Position numbers and translations under genes: made by a program
In this document: piece after piece, positions 9,926 through 18,195 of the stretch
Layout: every line of letters begins with the position of its first letter
Position numbering within the stretch: the stretch's first letter is position 1
Notes under the pieces: model-generated
Databases searched by the model: none
What the model saw: the letters and a program-made list of their open reading frames with translations, nothing else
What the model was told of the DNA's origin: nothing
Source: DASTBU01 sp035711845
Lineage (GTDB): Bacteria; Acidobacteriota; Vicinamibacteria; Vicinamibacterales; 2-12-FULL-66-21
Direction: 5' to 3'
DNA length: 64,000 nt
NCBI GenBank assembly: GCA_035711845.1
Contig: DASTBU010000043.1
Coordinates: 1 to 64,000, forward strand

Positions 9926-10851
9926 GAAGCTGTGCAGACGAACAGCGCCGGTCCCTTCGCGTCGGGATCGGCGGGCATCGGGACGAACCGCGTCTGATGG
10001 AGTCCGGCGGCGGTCAGCAGGCGCCGGAGTTGTTCCTCTCCCAGCCCGAGCCACACGTGGCCCATCTGGTGGCGATACTCCTCGCGGTCGTGCGGCAGCA
10101 TGTCGACGATCACGAGCCGCCCGCCCGTCTTGAGCGCTCGCGCCGCCTCGGCGAGTGCGGCCGTGGGGTCGGGCACGTGGTGCAGGACGAGCATGAGCGT
10201 CGCTGCATCGAGCTCGTTGTCGGCAATCGGCAGCGCTTCGAGCTCGCCGCGACGCACGTCCACATTCGGATGCTCGCGCAGACGGCGCCGCGCGGCCTGG
10301 AGCATGTCCGTCGATCGATCCACGGCGATCACGCGCGCAACGAACGGCGCCAGGGTCGCCGTCAGCTCGCCCGTTCCGCAACCGAGGTCTCCGATCACCC
10401 ACCGTTCGTCCAACAGCGCGGGCAGCGCCAGCAGGTGCGATGCGTGGCCGAAGAGCTCCTGTCGCAGGCGGCCCCACTGGTTCGCCGCTGACTCGAAGAA
10501 CTCCTGCGACTTCGCCTGCCGGCGTCCGACGACGCCTTTCAGCCGGCGCGCGTCCTGGTCGGCTGCCGGTGTGCCGGCGACCTGCTCGCGCAACAGGGCC
10601 CAGAGGCTCTGCGCCGCGGGCGCCCGCTCGTCCAGCGCGAGGGAATAGAACCGGCTCGTACCTTCGCGACGGGAAGCGACCCAGCCGGCATCTGACAGGG
10701 TTTTCAAATGGCGGCTGACCGTGGACTGCGGCAGCTGGAGAACCGCGCAGAGCTCCGAGACCGTCAGCTCGTTCCTCTCCAGGACGAGGAGCATGCGGCT
10801 GCGAGTCGCGTCGGCGAGCGTGGTGAGATCGTCGAAGATTGCGGCTTCCAT
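9901..10851 (-). CDS. ArsR-family regulator fused to SAM-dependent methyltransferase domain (SahR-like)
   Basis: 316 residues in two domains. Residues about 1-85 are an ArsR-type winged helix (LADATRSRMLLVLERNELTV, then recognition helix LPQSTVSRHLKTLSDAG). Residues about 115-300 are a class I methyltransferase fold with motif I VIGDLGCGTGELT and acidic VIAVDRSTDML. Known SahR regulators in proteobacteria are ArsR-methyltransferase proteins that sense SAH/SAM and control methyl-cycle genes. Here the next gene is ahcY, which makes the same role likely. The start at 10851 (MEAAIFDDL) is preferred over the longer frame because a TTGACA box and palindrome lie just upstream. The last residues (SSPSVPGP) are encoded by the repeat array. 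No zinc-type ArsR metal site is seen. A paralogue lies at 23376-24374. Confidence 0.85.
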   Translation of the reverse strand: MEAAIFDDLTTLADATRSRMLLVLERNELTVSELCAVLQLPQSTVSRHLKTLSDAGWVASRREGTSRFYSLALDERAPAAQSLWALLREQVAGTPAADQDARRLKGVVGRRQAKSQEFFESAANQWGRLRQELFGHASHLLALPALLDERWVIGDLGCGTGELTATLAPFVARVIAVDRSTDMLQAARRRLREHPNVDVRRGELEALPIADNELDAATLMLVLHHVPDPTAALAEAARALKTGGRLVIVDMLPHDREEYRHQMGHVWLGLGEEQLRRLLTAAGLHQTRFVPMPADPDAKGPALFVCTASSPSVPGP

Positions 10852-10896
10852 CCGTCTATCCGGATGGAGTGTTACATATTGGCAGGACGGTGTCAA
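10848..10896 (-). promoter_or_regulatory. Candidate promoter and operator of the ahcY-linked ArsR regulator
   Basis: Read on the minus strand, a perfect TTGACA (10896-10891) is followed after 16-17 bases by a weak -10 around 10874-10869. Then comes the inverted repeat CCATCCG-N6-CGGATGG (10848-10867), whose inner arm contains the palindrome ATCCGGAT (10859-10866). The repeat spans the expected transcription start and overlaps the start codon, which suits autorepression by the ArsR protein. Confidence 0.5.
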
Positions 10897-10901
10897 CCCA
10901 T

Positions 10902-11042
10902 CACGCGATCGAGCGACCGAGCCAGGGGCGACCGAAGCGACCGAGCCAGAGGCGACTGGCGGTCGAGCGATGGATCCTTCGATCACGGTTTGACAGGATC
11001 GCCGGCCACCGCTCGATCACCCGATCGCGCGATCGCGCGATG
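10902..11042. repeat. Octamer-type array (CGATCGCG / GCGACCGA words)
   Basis: Degenerate tandem words GCGACCGA, GCGATCGA and GATCGCGC run through the gap and into the 3' end of the amidohydrolase gene. The outer parts (GCGATCGAGCGACC and GATCACCCGATCGCGC) are partly inverted copies. The last about 20 codons of the amidohydrolase are encoded here. Confidence 0.65.
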
Positions 11043-12638
11043 TATGTCTCTCGACAGGATCTTGCCCGGCAACGCCGTCCCGAACTTCCCGTCCGCGACG
11101 ACCGGGACCCCGTTGACGAGGACCCACGACATCCCCTCCGCGAGCTGGTGGGGGTCGGTGTAGGTGGCGCGGTCGCGGACCCGCGCAGGATCGAAGATCG
11201 CCAGGTCGGCGAAGGCGCCCTCTCGAATCACCCCACGATCCTTCAGCCCGAATACAGTGGCCGGCAGCGTGGTCATGGAGCGGATCGCGAACTCCAGTGA
11301 CATGACCTCCCGCTCCCTGACGTAGGTGGAGAGCCGCCGCGCGAACGCGCCGTAATTTCGCGGATGGGGCTGCCCGGCTCCCATCGGCACCAGACCGCCG
11401 TCGCTCGACGCCATCGTGTAGGGACGCGTCATGATCTGACGGATGTCGTCCTCCGACATGTTGAACGACACGATGGACGCGTCGCCGGCAACCATCAGCT
11501 GGATGGCCGCGACCTCCGGCGCGAGACCCCGCGCTCTTGAAATCCCATCCAGGTTCTGCCCCTGCAACGCCCGATCGGCGCTGTAGGATGCAATCTGGAT
11601 CGACGCGGGTCCGCCTCGCCGCCTGATGTTCTCGCGCACTGTCGCCTCGAGCTTTTCTCGGGCCTGTCGCTCCGCGGACGTCAACTCGTCCTTCGACACG
11701 CTGACCCGATCCGGCTTCGGAAGCTCCGCCCCACCCGGCAGCAGCGCCGCCCTCAGGCTCGTGGACGATGCCTCGTAGGGATACTGATCGGCAAACACCT
11801 GGACTCCGCGGGCCCGCGCCTGATCGATCCGCATGGTCAGCGCCATCGACAGTCCCCAGTTGTCGGGACCAAGCGCCTTCATGTGACTCACGATGCCGAT
11901 CGTCCTGGCTTCGTCAGCAATCCGAATCACCTCCTGCACCGACGCCAGGACTCCCTCGCCGTAGTTCGCTTCGTCGCGGATGTGGCTCGTATAGAGGCCG
12001 CCGTACTCGGCGGCGACCCGCGTCAGGGCGATCACTTCCTCGGTAGTGGCGTAACTGCCCGGAACGTAGAACAGTCCGCTGGACAGCCCGAAGGCGCCCT
12101 GCTGCATCGCGCGACGCACGAGCGCCCGCATCCGATCGAGCTCGTCCGGGGTCGGCCTGCGATTGTCGCTGCCCATCACCGCTCGCCGGACGCTGCCGTG
12201 GCCGATCAGGAGCGCCACGTTCGGTCCGACACCTCCCGTTTCCAGCGCGAGTCGCTGGGCCGCCAGGTCGGTCGGACCCCCGCCGTCAGGGTTGATGACG
12301 ACGGTGGTCACCCCTTGTGCGAGAATCGGCTGAGCTTGCCGCAGCTCGGGTCGCGACAGGCCTTCCCCCGCGTGCGAATGAACGTCGATGAAGCCTGGTG
12401 TCACGAGGCGGTCGGCGGCGTCGATGATCGTGGTGGCCCGCGCGTCAGGCAAACGTCCGACGGCCGCGATACGATCACCTCGAATACCCACGTCCGTCCG
12501 CAGCCAGGGATTCCCTGACCCATCCATGACCCGACCGTTCCTGATCAGCACATCGAAGGTCAACGGTTGAGCCTGGCGAAAAGCGACAGCCGGCAGCAGA
12601 CATGCGGCGAGGATCGACCCGAACAGGAGTTTTTGCAT
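10983..12638 (-). CDS. Exported N-acyl-D-amino-acid deacylase-like amidohydrolase
   Basis: Metal-dependent amidohydrolase of the D-aminoacylase group, 551 residues, with an N-terminal signal peptide (MQKLLFGSILAACLLPAVAF). Visible blocks are VLIRNGRVMDGSG (N-terminal beta domain), the metal motif FIDVHSHAGEG (residues about 98-108), LYTSHIRDEANYGEGVLASV, SHMKALGPDNWG, FNMSEDDIR, MASSDGGLVPMG, HPRNYGAFAR and the closing DLAIFDP and YTDPHQLAEG. D-aminoacylases hydrolyse N-acyl-D-amino acids; the exact substrate is not visible. The true domain ends about GVPVVADGKFGTALPG. The remaining roughly 30 residues, rich in Arg, Ala and Asp, come largely from a repeat array. A TAGAAT box lies 9 bases before the ATG. 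Confidence 0.85.
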   Translation of the reverse strand: MQKLLFGSILAACLLPAVAFRQAQPLTFDVLIRNGRVMDGSGNPWLRTDVGIRGDRIAAVGRLPDARATTIIDAADRLVTPGFIDVHSHAGEGLSRPELRQAQPILAQGVTTVVINPDGGGPTDLAAQRLALETGGVGPNVALLIGHGSVRRAVMGSDNRRPTPDELDRMRALVRRAMQQGAFGLSSGLFYVPGSYATTEEVIALTRVAAEYGGLYTSHIRDEANYGEGVLASVQEVIRIADEARTIGIVSHMKALGPDNWGLSMALTMRIDQARARGVQVFADQYPYEASSTSLRAALLPGGAELPKPDRVSVSKDELTSAERQAREKLEATVRENIRRRGGPASIQIASYSADRALQGQNLDGISRARGLAPEVAAIQLMVAGDASIVSFNMSEDDIRQIMTRPYTMASSDGGLVPMGAGQPHPRNYGAFARRLSTYVREREVMSLEFAIRSMTTLPATVFGLKDRGVIREGAFADLAIFDPARVRDRATYTDPHQLAEGMSWVLVNGVPVVADGKFGTALPGKILSRDIHRAIARSGDRAVAGDPVKP

Positions 12639-12956
12639 TGGGCGCCCATTCTAGTGGACTGTCTACTCGATTTCTAAAGCGGGCCGCTCCGTCGTCGCGG
12701 CCCGGAAACCGCCGCTGAATTCCAGGGGTGGCACTCCACTTTCCGCTGATACGGTCCACTAGGGCGCGCCACGGGCGCGCCACGCCGGCCGCCTTCGCGC
12801 CGCAGGCGCTTCGGCGAGCCTCGCCGAAGCTTTAGCGGAGGCGGGCGGGGCGAAGCCCCCCGGTCTAGGTAGACATGTGGCGTCCTCTGCCGACACTCGT
12901 CCAGGCGGGGCGTCCGAGGAACGCCCGGCATCAGCCCGAGGAACGCCGGGCATCAG
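12639..12956. repeat. Gene-free GC-rich region with hairpins and a 22-base tandem repeat
   Basis: About 310 bases between the tetR and amidohydrolase genes hold no supported ORF. There is a 23-base perfect palindrome at 12808-12830 (arms GCTTCGGCGAG), a GGGGC-GAA-GCCCC hairpin at 12847-12859 and a duplicated unit CCGAGGAACGCC at 12914-12934 and 12936-12956. The second unit contains the tetR stop codon. Confidence 0.75.
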
Positions 12957-13618
12957 CCGTGGGTGCCAGGCAGATGCCCCTTCACCAGTCGGCGCTTCCC
13001 TCCTGACACGGTCGTTGCCGTGGCACGAGCGTGCCGCAGCCACGGTGCAAGAACGGCTTCGAGATCCCGGCCGATCCAGTCGGCTGCCTTTCCTTCACGA
13101 TACGTCGCCCAGGACATCAACGATCCGCCGATGATGACCTCCACGATCCGCCCAAGCGAGCGCACGTCGACGTCGCGCCGCAACTCTCCGGCTGCGGCGG
13201 CCGCCGCCAGCAGCGCCTCGATCTCGTGGCGCACCGCACGTGCGTTCTCGACGAGGTGCCCGCGCAGGACTTCGTCGGTGAGGTCCAGCTGCAGGTAGGC
13301 CAGGTTTCGCAGGAGGGCTTCCGGCGTCGAGGCCAGATCTGCCATGCAGGCCGCATACGCCCGCAGCGTCGCGAGCGGGCCGCGGTGGGCGGCCCGCAAT
13401 CCCGCGAAGATCGGGCCGGCACTCCCGGCGAAGCGTGCGGAGAGCGCCTCGAGCAGGCCGCGCTTGCTGCCGAAGCGCTGCACCAGCCGGCCGGCCGTGA
13501 CACCGGCCTCGTCGGCGATGGCGGCGAGCGTAAGCTCCTGCGGCCCGAGCCGGCTCATGGCGCGGTGGGCGGCTGCGAACACCTCGTTGTCGGTGACCTT
13601 CTGGCGTCGTCCGGGCAT
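12953..13618 (-). CDS. TetR/AcrR family transcriptional regulator
   Basis: 221 residues. The N-terminal TetR DNA-binding domain is clear: VFAAAHRAMSRLGPQELTLA, then IADEAGVTAGRLVQRFGSKRGLL (split here as TAGRLVQRFGSKRGLL, recognition helix near residues 40-52). The C-terminal ligand domain is helical and unassigned. It is divergent from a DHFR/RibD-like reductase gene, with two 16-bp palindromes between them. It therefore most likely represses both itself and the reductase and is released by a small hydrophobic or aromatic ligand. The last residues overlap a 22-base tandem repeat. Confidence 0.9.
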   Translation of the reverse strand: MPGRRQKVTDNEVFAAAHRAMSRLGPQELTLAAIADEAGVTAGRLVQRFGSKRGLLEALSARFAGSAGPIFAGLRAAHRGPLATLRAYAACMADLASTPEALLRNLAYLQLDLTDEVLRGHLVENARAVRHEIEALLAAAAAAGELRRDVDVRSLGRIVEVIIGGSLMSWATYREGKAADWIGRDLEAVLAPWLRHARATATTVSGGKRRLVKGHLPGTHG

Positions 13619-13628
13619 GAGGGGATGT

Positions 13629-13678
13629 TTGACAATTGCTAAACGAGAGTTTAGCCTACTGACTAAACGACAGTTTAG
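13629..13678 (+). promoter_or_regulatory. Promoter with twin TetR operators
   Basis: Two palindromes, CTAAACGAGAGTTTAG (13639-13654) and CTAAACGACAGTTTAG (13663-13678), have centres 24 bases apart and identical arms (CTAAAC/GTTTAG). A TTGACA at 13629-13634 is followed after 17 bases by TAGCCT (13652-13657). The first operator therefore overlaps the spacer and -10, and the second covers the likely start of transcription toward the reductase gene. Such placement is typical of TetR repression. Confidence 0.8.
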
Positions 13679-13692
13679 CCGAGAGAGGCGCG

Positions 13693-14217
13693 ATGCGAAA
13701 AGTGGTTTACGGCGGCGCGATGAGCCTCGACGGCTTCATCGCCGGGCCGAACGGCGAGCACGACTGGATCGTCAGGGACCCGGACATCGACTTCGCGGCG
13801 CTGATGGCCCGGTTCGACACGTTCCTCGTCGGGCGTAAGACGTTCGAGGTCATGCGGCGGATGGCGGACAGTGCGCCGCCTACGCCGGGGATCACGCAGA
13901 TCGTATTCTCGCGGACCCTCCGACCGGACGACTGTCCTGGGGCGATCCTCAGCGATGATGCGGAGCGCGTCGTGACCGAGCTCCGGACCAAACCCGGGAA
14001 GGACATCGCGCTGTTTGGCGGCGGAGAGCTTTTCCGAAGCCTGCTGGCCGCGGGGGTGGTCGACGAAGTGAGCGTCAATGTGATTCCGGTTCTGCTCGGC
14101 GGGGGGATTCCGCTCCTGCCCCCGCCGGCCGATCGCGCGAGGCTCAAGCTGAAGAAATACCGGGTCTACGAGAAAACCGGCACGGTCGGGCTCGAGTACG
14201 ACATCGTCCCGCAGTGA
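13693..14217 (+). CDS. Dihydrofolate reductase/RibD C-terminal family reductase
   Basis: 174-residue protein of the RibD C-terminal/YyaP-YwjB family of NADPH-dependent reductases. Visible features are the strand YGGAMSLDGFIAGPNGEHDW, the nucleotide-site motif LVGRKTFEVM, VFSRTL and the C-terminal block GGGELFRSLLAAGVVDEVSV followed by PVLLGGGIPLLP. The start at 13693 has a strong ribosome site (GAGAGAGG). Members are usually of unknown substrate and often sit under small-ligand repressors. The tight divergent pairing with tetR and the twin operators suggest induction by a ligand. Confidence 0.88.
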   Translation: MRKVVYGGAMSLDGFIAGPNGEHDWIVRDPDIDFAALMARFDTFLVGRKTFEVMRRMADSAPPTPGITQIVFSRTLRPDDCPGAILSDDAERVVTELRTKPGKDIALFGGGELFRSLLAAGVVDEVSVNVIPVLLGGGIPLLPPPADRARLKLKKYRVYEKTGTVGLEYDIVPQ

Positions 14218-14348
14218 TAGCCCGGTGACCCGCAGCTGCAGGAAGCCTATCGGGCGGCTGTAACCGGACGGCACGCGCGGTCGGAGGAGTGACCCGACCG
14301 CGTTCCAAGCGGCTCGGCCTGCCAGAGCGCTTCAGCCTGACGCGACCG

Positions 14349-15632
14349 CTACTCGTAGTGCAACGCCTGCACAGGATCGAGATTCGCGGCGCGGATGGCG
14401 GGGTAGAGGCCGAAGACGAGCCCGATCCCGACCGAGACGAAGAACGCCAGCACGATCGACGTCGTCGTGACGATCGTGGACCAGCCGGCGAAGTAGCCGA
14501 TCAGCTCCGACAAACCGACGCCGATCAGCACGCCGAGGATGCCGCCGGCGAGCGAGATGATCGTGGTTTCGATCAGGAACTGCCGGATGACGTCGCGCTT
14601 CTTCGCGCCGATCGCACGGCGGACGCCGATCTCGCGCGTGCGCTCCATGACGCTCGCCAGCATGATGTTCATGATCCCGATGCCGCCCACCAGCAGCGAA
14701 ATCGAGGCGATCGCGACCATGACCATCTCGAAGATGCGCTGGGTGCGGCGTTGCTGGGCCAGCAGTTCGGCCGGTGACACCACGCTGAAGTCGCCCGCGC
14801 CGCGATGCGCGACGTTGAGAAGTCCTCGGATCAGCGACGCGGCGGCCGGCACATCGGCGCCTGACTGCAGCTGAACGTAGATCCCGTCGATCTCGTCGCG
14901 GTACCGGCTCGTCGCGTCCTCGAGCCGGAAGATGGCCGCGTAGAGCGGCACGTAGATCAGGTTGTTGCGGTCCTGCGCTGGAAGGCCCGCCACATCTGCC
15001 TGCACGGTCAGCTGCGGGCCGGCGACGCCCACCACCTGAAACCACTGATCGTTGACTTTCACGAACCGGCCAATCGGATCCTCTGCCCCGAAGAGCGACG
15101 CCGTGGCGCCTTCGCCGAGCACGGCCACCGGAGCGGCCGCCGCCCTCTCCCGCTCGTCGAAGAAGCGGCCGCTCACAACCTGCAGGTTGGCGATCTGCGT
15201 GTACGACGGGTCCACGCCGTAGACGGTCGGCGGATCGCCCTGCGGGCGTGGAAGCAGCTTCGATGGCACGAACCGCTTCCGCGCCGTTGATGCCGTGATG
15301 CCGTCGAGGTTCGCCCCGATGACCCGGTAGTCCTTGAAGCTCAGACCGGCCGACAGCTGCCTGACCTTCTGCACGGTCTGGTAGTCGATCGATTCGCGTG
15401 CTTCCACGATCAGATTGTTCACACCCAGCTGCGCGATGAACGACATCACTTCCTGCTGCGCGCCTGCGCCGATCGACAGCATGGCGACGACGGCCGCCAC
15501 GCCGAAGATCATGCCGAGCATGGTGAGCAGCGATCGGAGCTTGTGGGCCCGGAGGTTCTCCAGGCCCATCCGCAGGTCGGGAAGGAAGTCGGCGCCCGTG
15601 GCCGCGCCGGCCGCCTCGGCAGTGACGTTCAT
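14349..15632 (-). CDS. MacB-like ABC transporter permease (no ATPase domain)
   Basis: 427 residues. One membrane segment follows LRAHKLRSLLTMLGMIFGVA (residues about 30-50), then a MacB_PCD periplasmic domain (about 55-275), then three C-terminal FtsX segments (about 285-310, 335-365 and 375-400). It ends AANLDPVQALHYE, the usual family end. The topology matches the membrane half of MacB without its fused nucleotide-binding domain. It is the last gene of a four-gene operon. Its start overlaps the stop of the upstream adaptor by ATGA, and no ATPase gene lies in the operon or nearby. Likely role: tripartite efflux or mechanotransmission with the three adaptors. The substrate is unknown. Confidence 0.92.
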   Translation of the reverse strand: MNVTAEAAGAATGADFLPDLRMGLENLRAHKLRSLLTMLGMIFGVAAVVAMLSIGAGAQQEVMSFIAQLGVNNLIVEARESIDYQTVQKVRQLSAGLSFKDYRVIGANLDGITASTARKRFVPSKLLPRPQGDPPTVYGVDPSYTQIANLQVVSGRFFDERERAAAAPVAVLGEGATASLFGAEDPIGRFVKVNDQWFQVVGVAGPQLTVQADVAGLPAQDRNNLIYVPLYAAIFRLEDATSRYRDEIDGIYVQLQSGADVPAAASLIRGLLNVAHRGAGDFSVVSPAELLAQQRRTQRIFEMVMVAIASISLLVGGIGIMNIMLASVMERTREIGVRRAIGAKKRDVIRQFLIETTIISLAGGILGVLIGVGLSELIGYFAGWSTIVTTTSIVLAFFVSVGIGLVFGLYPAIRAANLDPVQALHYE

Positions 15633-16927
15633 CCCCGTCCTCCGGCCGGTATCGGGGAGGCCGCAGGGGCCTGTGTCGGCGAGGCGGCCGTCGGATCCAC
15701 GAGAGCGACCTCTGTCCCTTCGGCCAGCCCGCTTATCACGGCGCGGCTCTCCGTCACGTGCTCGACCTTGACCTCGCGCTGCTCGAAGCGGTCCCCGGTC
15801 TTGGCGAAGACGTGCGTCTTGCCGTTCTTCTCGAACACGGCCTGTCGCGGAATGTTGAGCGCGTCGGGAATTTCACGGCCCTCGACAACGACACGGGCGG
15901 ACGCGCCTGCCTTCAGGCGGGGGTCCGGCTTCTCGATCTGAAACGTGACGTCGAAGAGCCGCGTCACGCTTGCGCTCTCGAAGTACGAGGCGCGCCTGGC
16001 GCTGCCGGAAAGCGCGCCGACGCGGACCGGGAAGACCTCCCCGGGAATCGTGTCCACGTGGAGGCTCGCCGCCTGGCCGGCGATGAGGTTCGATCGCTCG
16101 CTCTCCTCCACTTTCGCGCGCACGTCCATCTGCCCCGACTCGATGATGTCGACGACAGGACGCCCGGAACCCACCGAATCGCCTTCCCGATACTCCGGGA
16201 TCACCATGCCGGGGCCGAACATCATCAGCCCCTCGCGATTCTCCTTCGAGGACACCGCGCCGTCGATCGGGGCCTTCAACACGAGGCTGTCGATCACCTG
16301 CTGCGCGCGCTGCACGGCGAGAAAGGCCTTGTTGCGCTTCTCCAGCACGACGGCGAGAGACGCCTGGCTCGTCTTCGCCCTCGACTTCACATCCTCTTCG
16401 AGCTGCGCGAGACGCCGCTTCGCTTCCTCGAGCGTGAGGAGGTTCTTCTGCGCTTCCACCTCGGCGATGAACTCGTTGCCGGTGGCATCCAGCTCGGCGC
16501 GGCGGACGTCGAACCTGGCGGTCAAGAGCGCCACGTCGTCCTGTGCCTTCTGCACCTCGGCATCCGCCTTCATCTTGACGATTTCCTGATCTGCCTCTGC
16601 CACCTCGGACTGCGCCTGCTCCAGGGCGTACTCGTGGTCGGCAGCATCGAACTCCACGACCACCTCACCGGCCTTCACGAGCGTGCCTGTCGGATACATC
16701 CGCACGATGCGCAGCGTTCCGCCCACCGGTGGGCTCACCAGGGTCACGGTCCGTCCCGCGCGCAATTCCCCGGTCGCGTGCACGGTGACCTGCACGGGCG
16801 CTCGGACCACGCGAGCGGTGGGAACGCCAGCTTCCCGCTCGGGCAGGTTCGGGACCGCTACGACCATCGCTGCGCCGGCGGCGACGACGGCGAGGAGAAT
16901 CGCCACGACGACGAGACGACGCCTCAT
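15629..16927 (-). CDS. Membrane-fusion (HlyD/MacA-type) efflux adaptor, third in operon
   Basis: Periplasmic adaptor anchored by one N-terminal membrane segment (residues about 5-27), 432 residues. Order of domains: lipoyl half (GTLRIVRMYPTGTLVKAGEV), a long coiled-coil hairpin (about 90-215, rich in Glu, Lys and Gln), second lipoyl half (VLKAPIDGAVSS) and beta-barrel/membrane-proximal domain (GSARRASYFESASVTRLFDV, then the ASARVVVEGREIPDALNIPR loop). It links an inner-membrane permease to an outer-membrane channel. It overlaps both neighbours by 4 bases. Its sequence differs clearly from the two adaptors upstream, so the three are not recent duplicates. Confidence 0.9.
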   Translation of the reverse strand: MRRRLVVVAILLAVVAAGAAMVVAVPNLPEREAGVPTARVVRAPVQVTVHATGELRAGRTVTLVSPPVGGTLRIVRMYPTGTLVKAGEVVVEFDAADHEYALEQAQSEVAEADQEIVKMKADAEVQKAQDDVALLTARFDVRRAELDATGNEFIAEVEAQKNLLTLEEAKRRLAQLEEDVKSRAKTSQASLAVVLEKRNKAFLAVQRAQQVIDSLVLKAPIDGAVSSKENREGLMMFGPGMVIPEYREGDSVGSGRPVVDIIESGQMDVRAKVEESERSNLIAGQAASLHVDTIPGEVFPVRVGALSGSARRASYFESASVTRLFDVTFQIEKPDPRLKAGASARVVVEGREIPDALNIPRQAVFEKNGKTHVFAKTGDRFEQREVKVEHVTESRAVISGLAEGTEVALVDPTAASPTQAPAASPIPAGGRG

Positions 16928-18195
16928 TGCGCCCTCCTGATCATCTCGGGCGTGGGACGTCTGGTGGCAATCTGATCGCCCGGAGCGATTCCCGATGCCA
17001 CGATCGCCTGTTCGCGTCCGCGCCTCGCGACCTCGACCCGGCGCTCCTCGAACGCGACCCCGTCCAGCTTGTAGACGACCGGCGAACCGTCACGTTGGAA
17101 GATGGTCTCCGCCGGAACCAGCACCACGTCAGGCACGCGTTCCGTCGCGATCCGCGCGACGGCGGTCATCCCCGGACGAATGGCCGGATCGACCTCGAGC
17201 AGGAGCAGATCGAGATCGAAGTTGCGCGGCGGTGGCCAGGTGCCCCGGTAGTCCAGACGGGCGAGCAGCGAGATGCCGGCGATTCGCGCCTTGAACTCGC
17301 GACCGGGGAGGGCCTCGATCCGGACGGTCGCCTCCTGGCCGGTCTGCAGCCGGCTGCGATCGGCTTCGTCGAGACGCGCCTGGAGATGCACCGAAGACAG
17401 GTCGGGCAACTCGACGATCGCCGCGCCCGGCCACGCGCGATCGCCCTGGCGGAATTCGGGCGAGGCGCCCATCATGCTGCCGGCCCGGTAATTCGACAAC
17501 ACGCTGACGATCCCGTCCGTCGGCGCCTGGAGCTTGAGCTTCCGCAGCCCATCATCGGCGTGCTTCAGATCGAACAGCGCCTTCTCGCGCTTGCGCAGCT
17601 TGCTCGACAGGTCGGCCTCGGCACTCGTGCGGTCCGAGCGAATCTTCTCCTCGAGCTCGCTGAGCCTCTGCTGCGCATCCGACAGGGACAGCTTGGCATT
17701 CTCGTTATCGATGCGCGAGACGGTGTCGCCCCTGTTGATGTCGAGCTTCGCCCGCTCGATGTCGTACTTCGTCTTCATGAGCGCGGTGGCGTTCTGCTCG
17801 TCGGTGATCCGCGCCTGGGCCTTTGCCTGCTCGATCTCGGCATCGGCCTGCTTCAGTTCCGACTGCTTCTCCTGGATCGTTCTCTTGAGCGTCGTGCCGT
17901 CGAACTCGACGAGAACATCGCCGGCCTTCACAGCTGCGCCGTTGTTCGCCAGCTTGATGATCTGCAGCTCGCCGGACTGCATGGGCGAGCTGAGCACGAC
18001 GGATCGTGCAGGCTGGATCTCGCCCCTGAGCTCGAGCGTGTCGACGAACTCTCCGCGTGCCACGAGTGCGGTCGGGAGATCCGGTGCGGATCCGCGTCCC
18101 ACGACGACGAAGCCGCCGGCGATGGTGATGGCGATCACGGCGAGCGTGATGAGGCCGCCGCGGCTGCGAAGGCGTGCGCGGAGGCGTGGAGTCAT
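16924..18195 (-). CDS. Membrane-fusion (HlyD/MacA-type) efflux adaptor, second in operon
   Basis: 423 residues with an N-terminal membrane segment (LITLAVIAITIAGGFVVV, about 15-32). The start at 18195 overlaps the upstream adaptor stop by ATGA; longer frames run antisense to the neighbour and are rejected. Lipoyl half-motifs ELQIIKLANNGAAVKAGDVL and LQAPTDGIVSVLSN bracket a coiled-coil of about 110 residues rich in Lys, Glu and Asp. The barrel region has a Trp-Pro-Pro loop, and RPGMTAVARIATERVPDVVL lies near the C-terminus. The role is as for the other adaptors. Hetero-oligomeric assembly of the three adaptors with one permease is possible but not shown. Confidence 0.9.
   Translation of the reverse strand: MTPRLRARLRSRGGLITLAVIAITIAGGFVVVGRGSAPDLPTALVARGEFVDTLELRGEIQPARSVVLSSPMQSGELQIIKLANNGAAVKAGDVLVEFDGTTLKRTIQEKQSELKQADAEIEQAKAQARITDEQNATALMKTKYDIERAKLDINRGDTVSRIDNENAKLSLSDAQQRLSELEEKIRSDRTSAEADLSSKLRKREKALFDLKHADDGLRKLKLQAPTDGIVSVLSNYRAGSMMGASPEFRQGDRAWPGAAIVELPDLSSVHLQARLDEADRSRLQTGQEATVRIEALPGREFKARIAGISLLARLDYRGTWPPPRNFDLDLLLLEVDPAIRPGMTAVARIATERVPDVVLVPAETIFQRDGSPVVYKLDGVAFEERRVEVARRGREQAIVASGIAPGDQIATRRPTPEMIRRAQ

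Noticed and set aside
12639..12952. Small ORFs in the tetR-amidohydrolase gap
   Set aside because: Arg/Pro/Gly-rich frames over palindromic GC DNA, no ribosome site and no similarity I can recognise.
14218..14348. Missing MacB ATPase in the short gap after the permease gene
   Set aside because: Neither strand carries Walker A or B motifs, and the gap of about 130 bases is too short for an ATPase.
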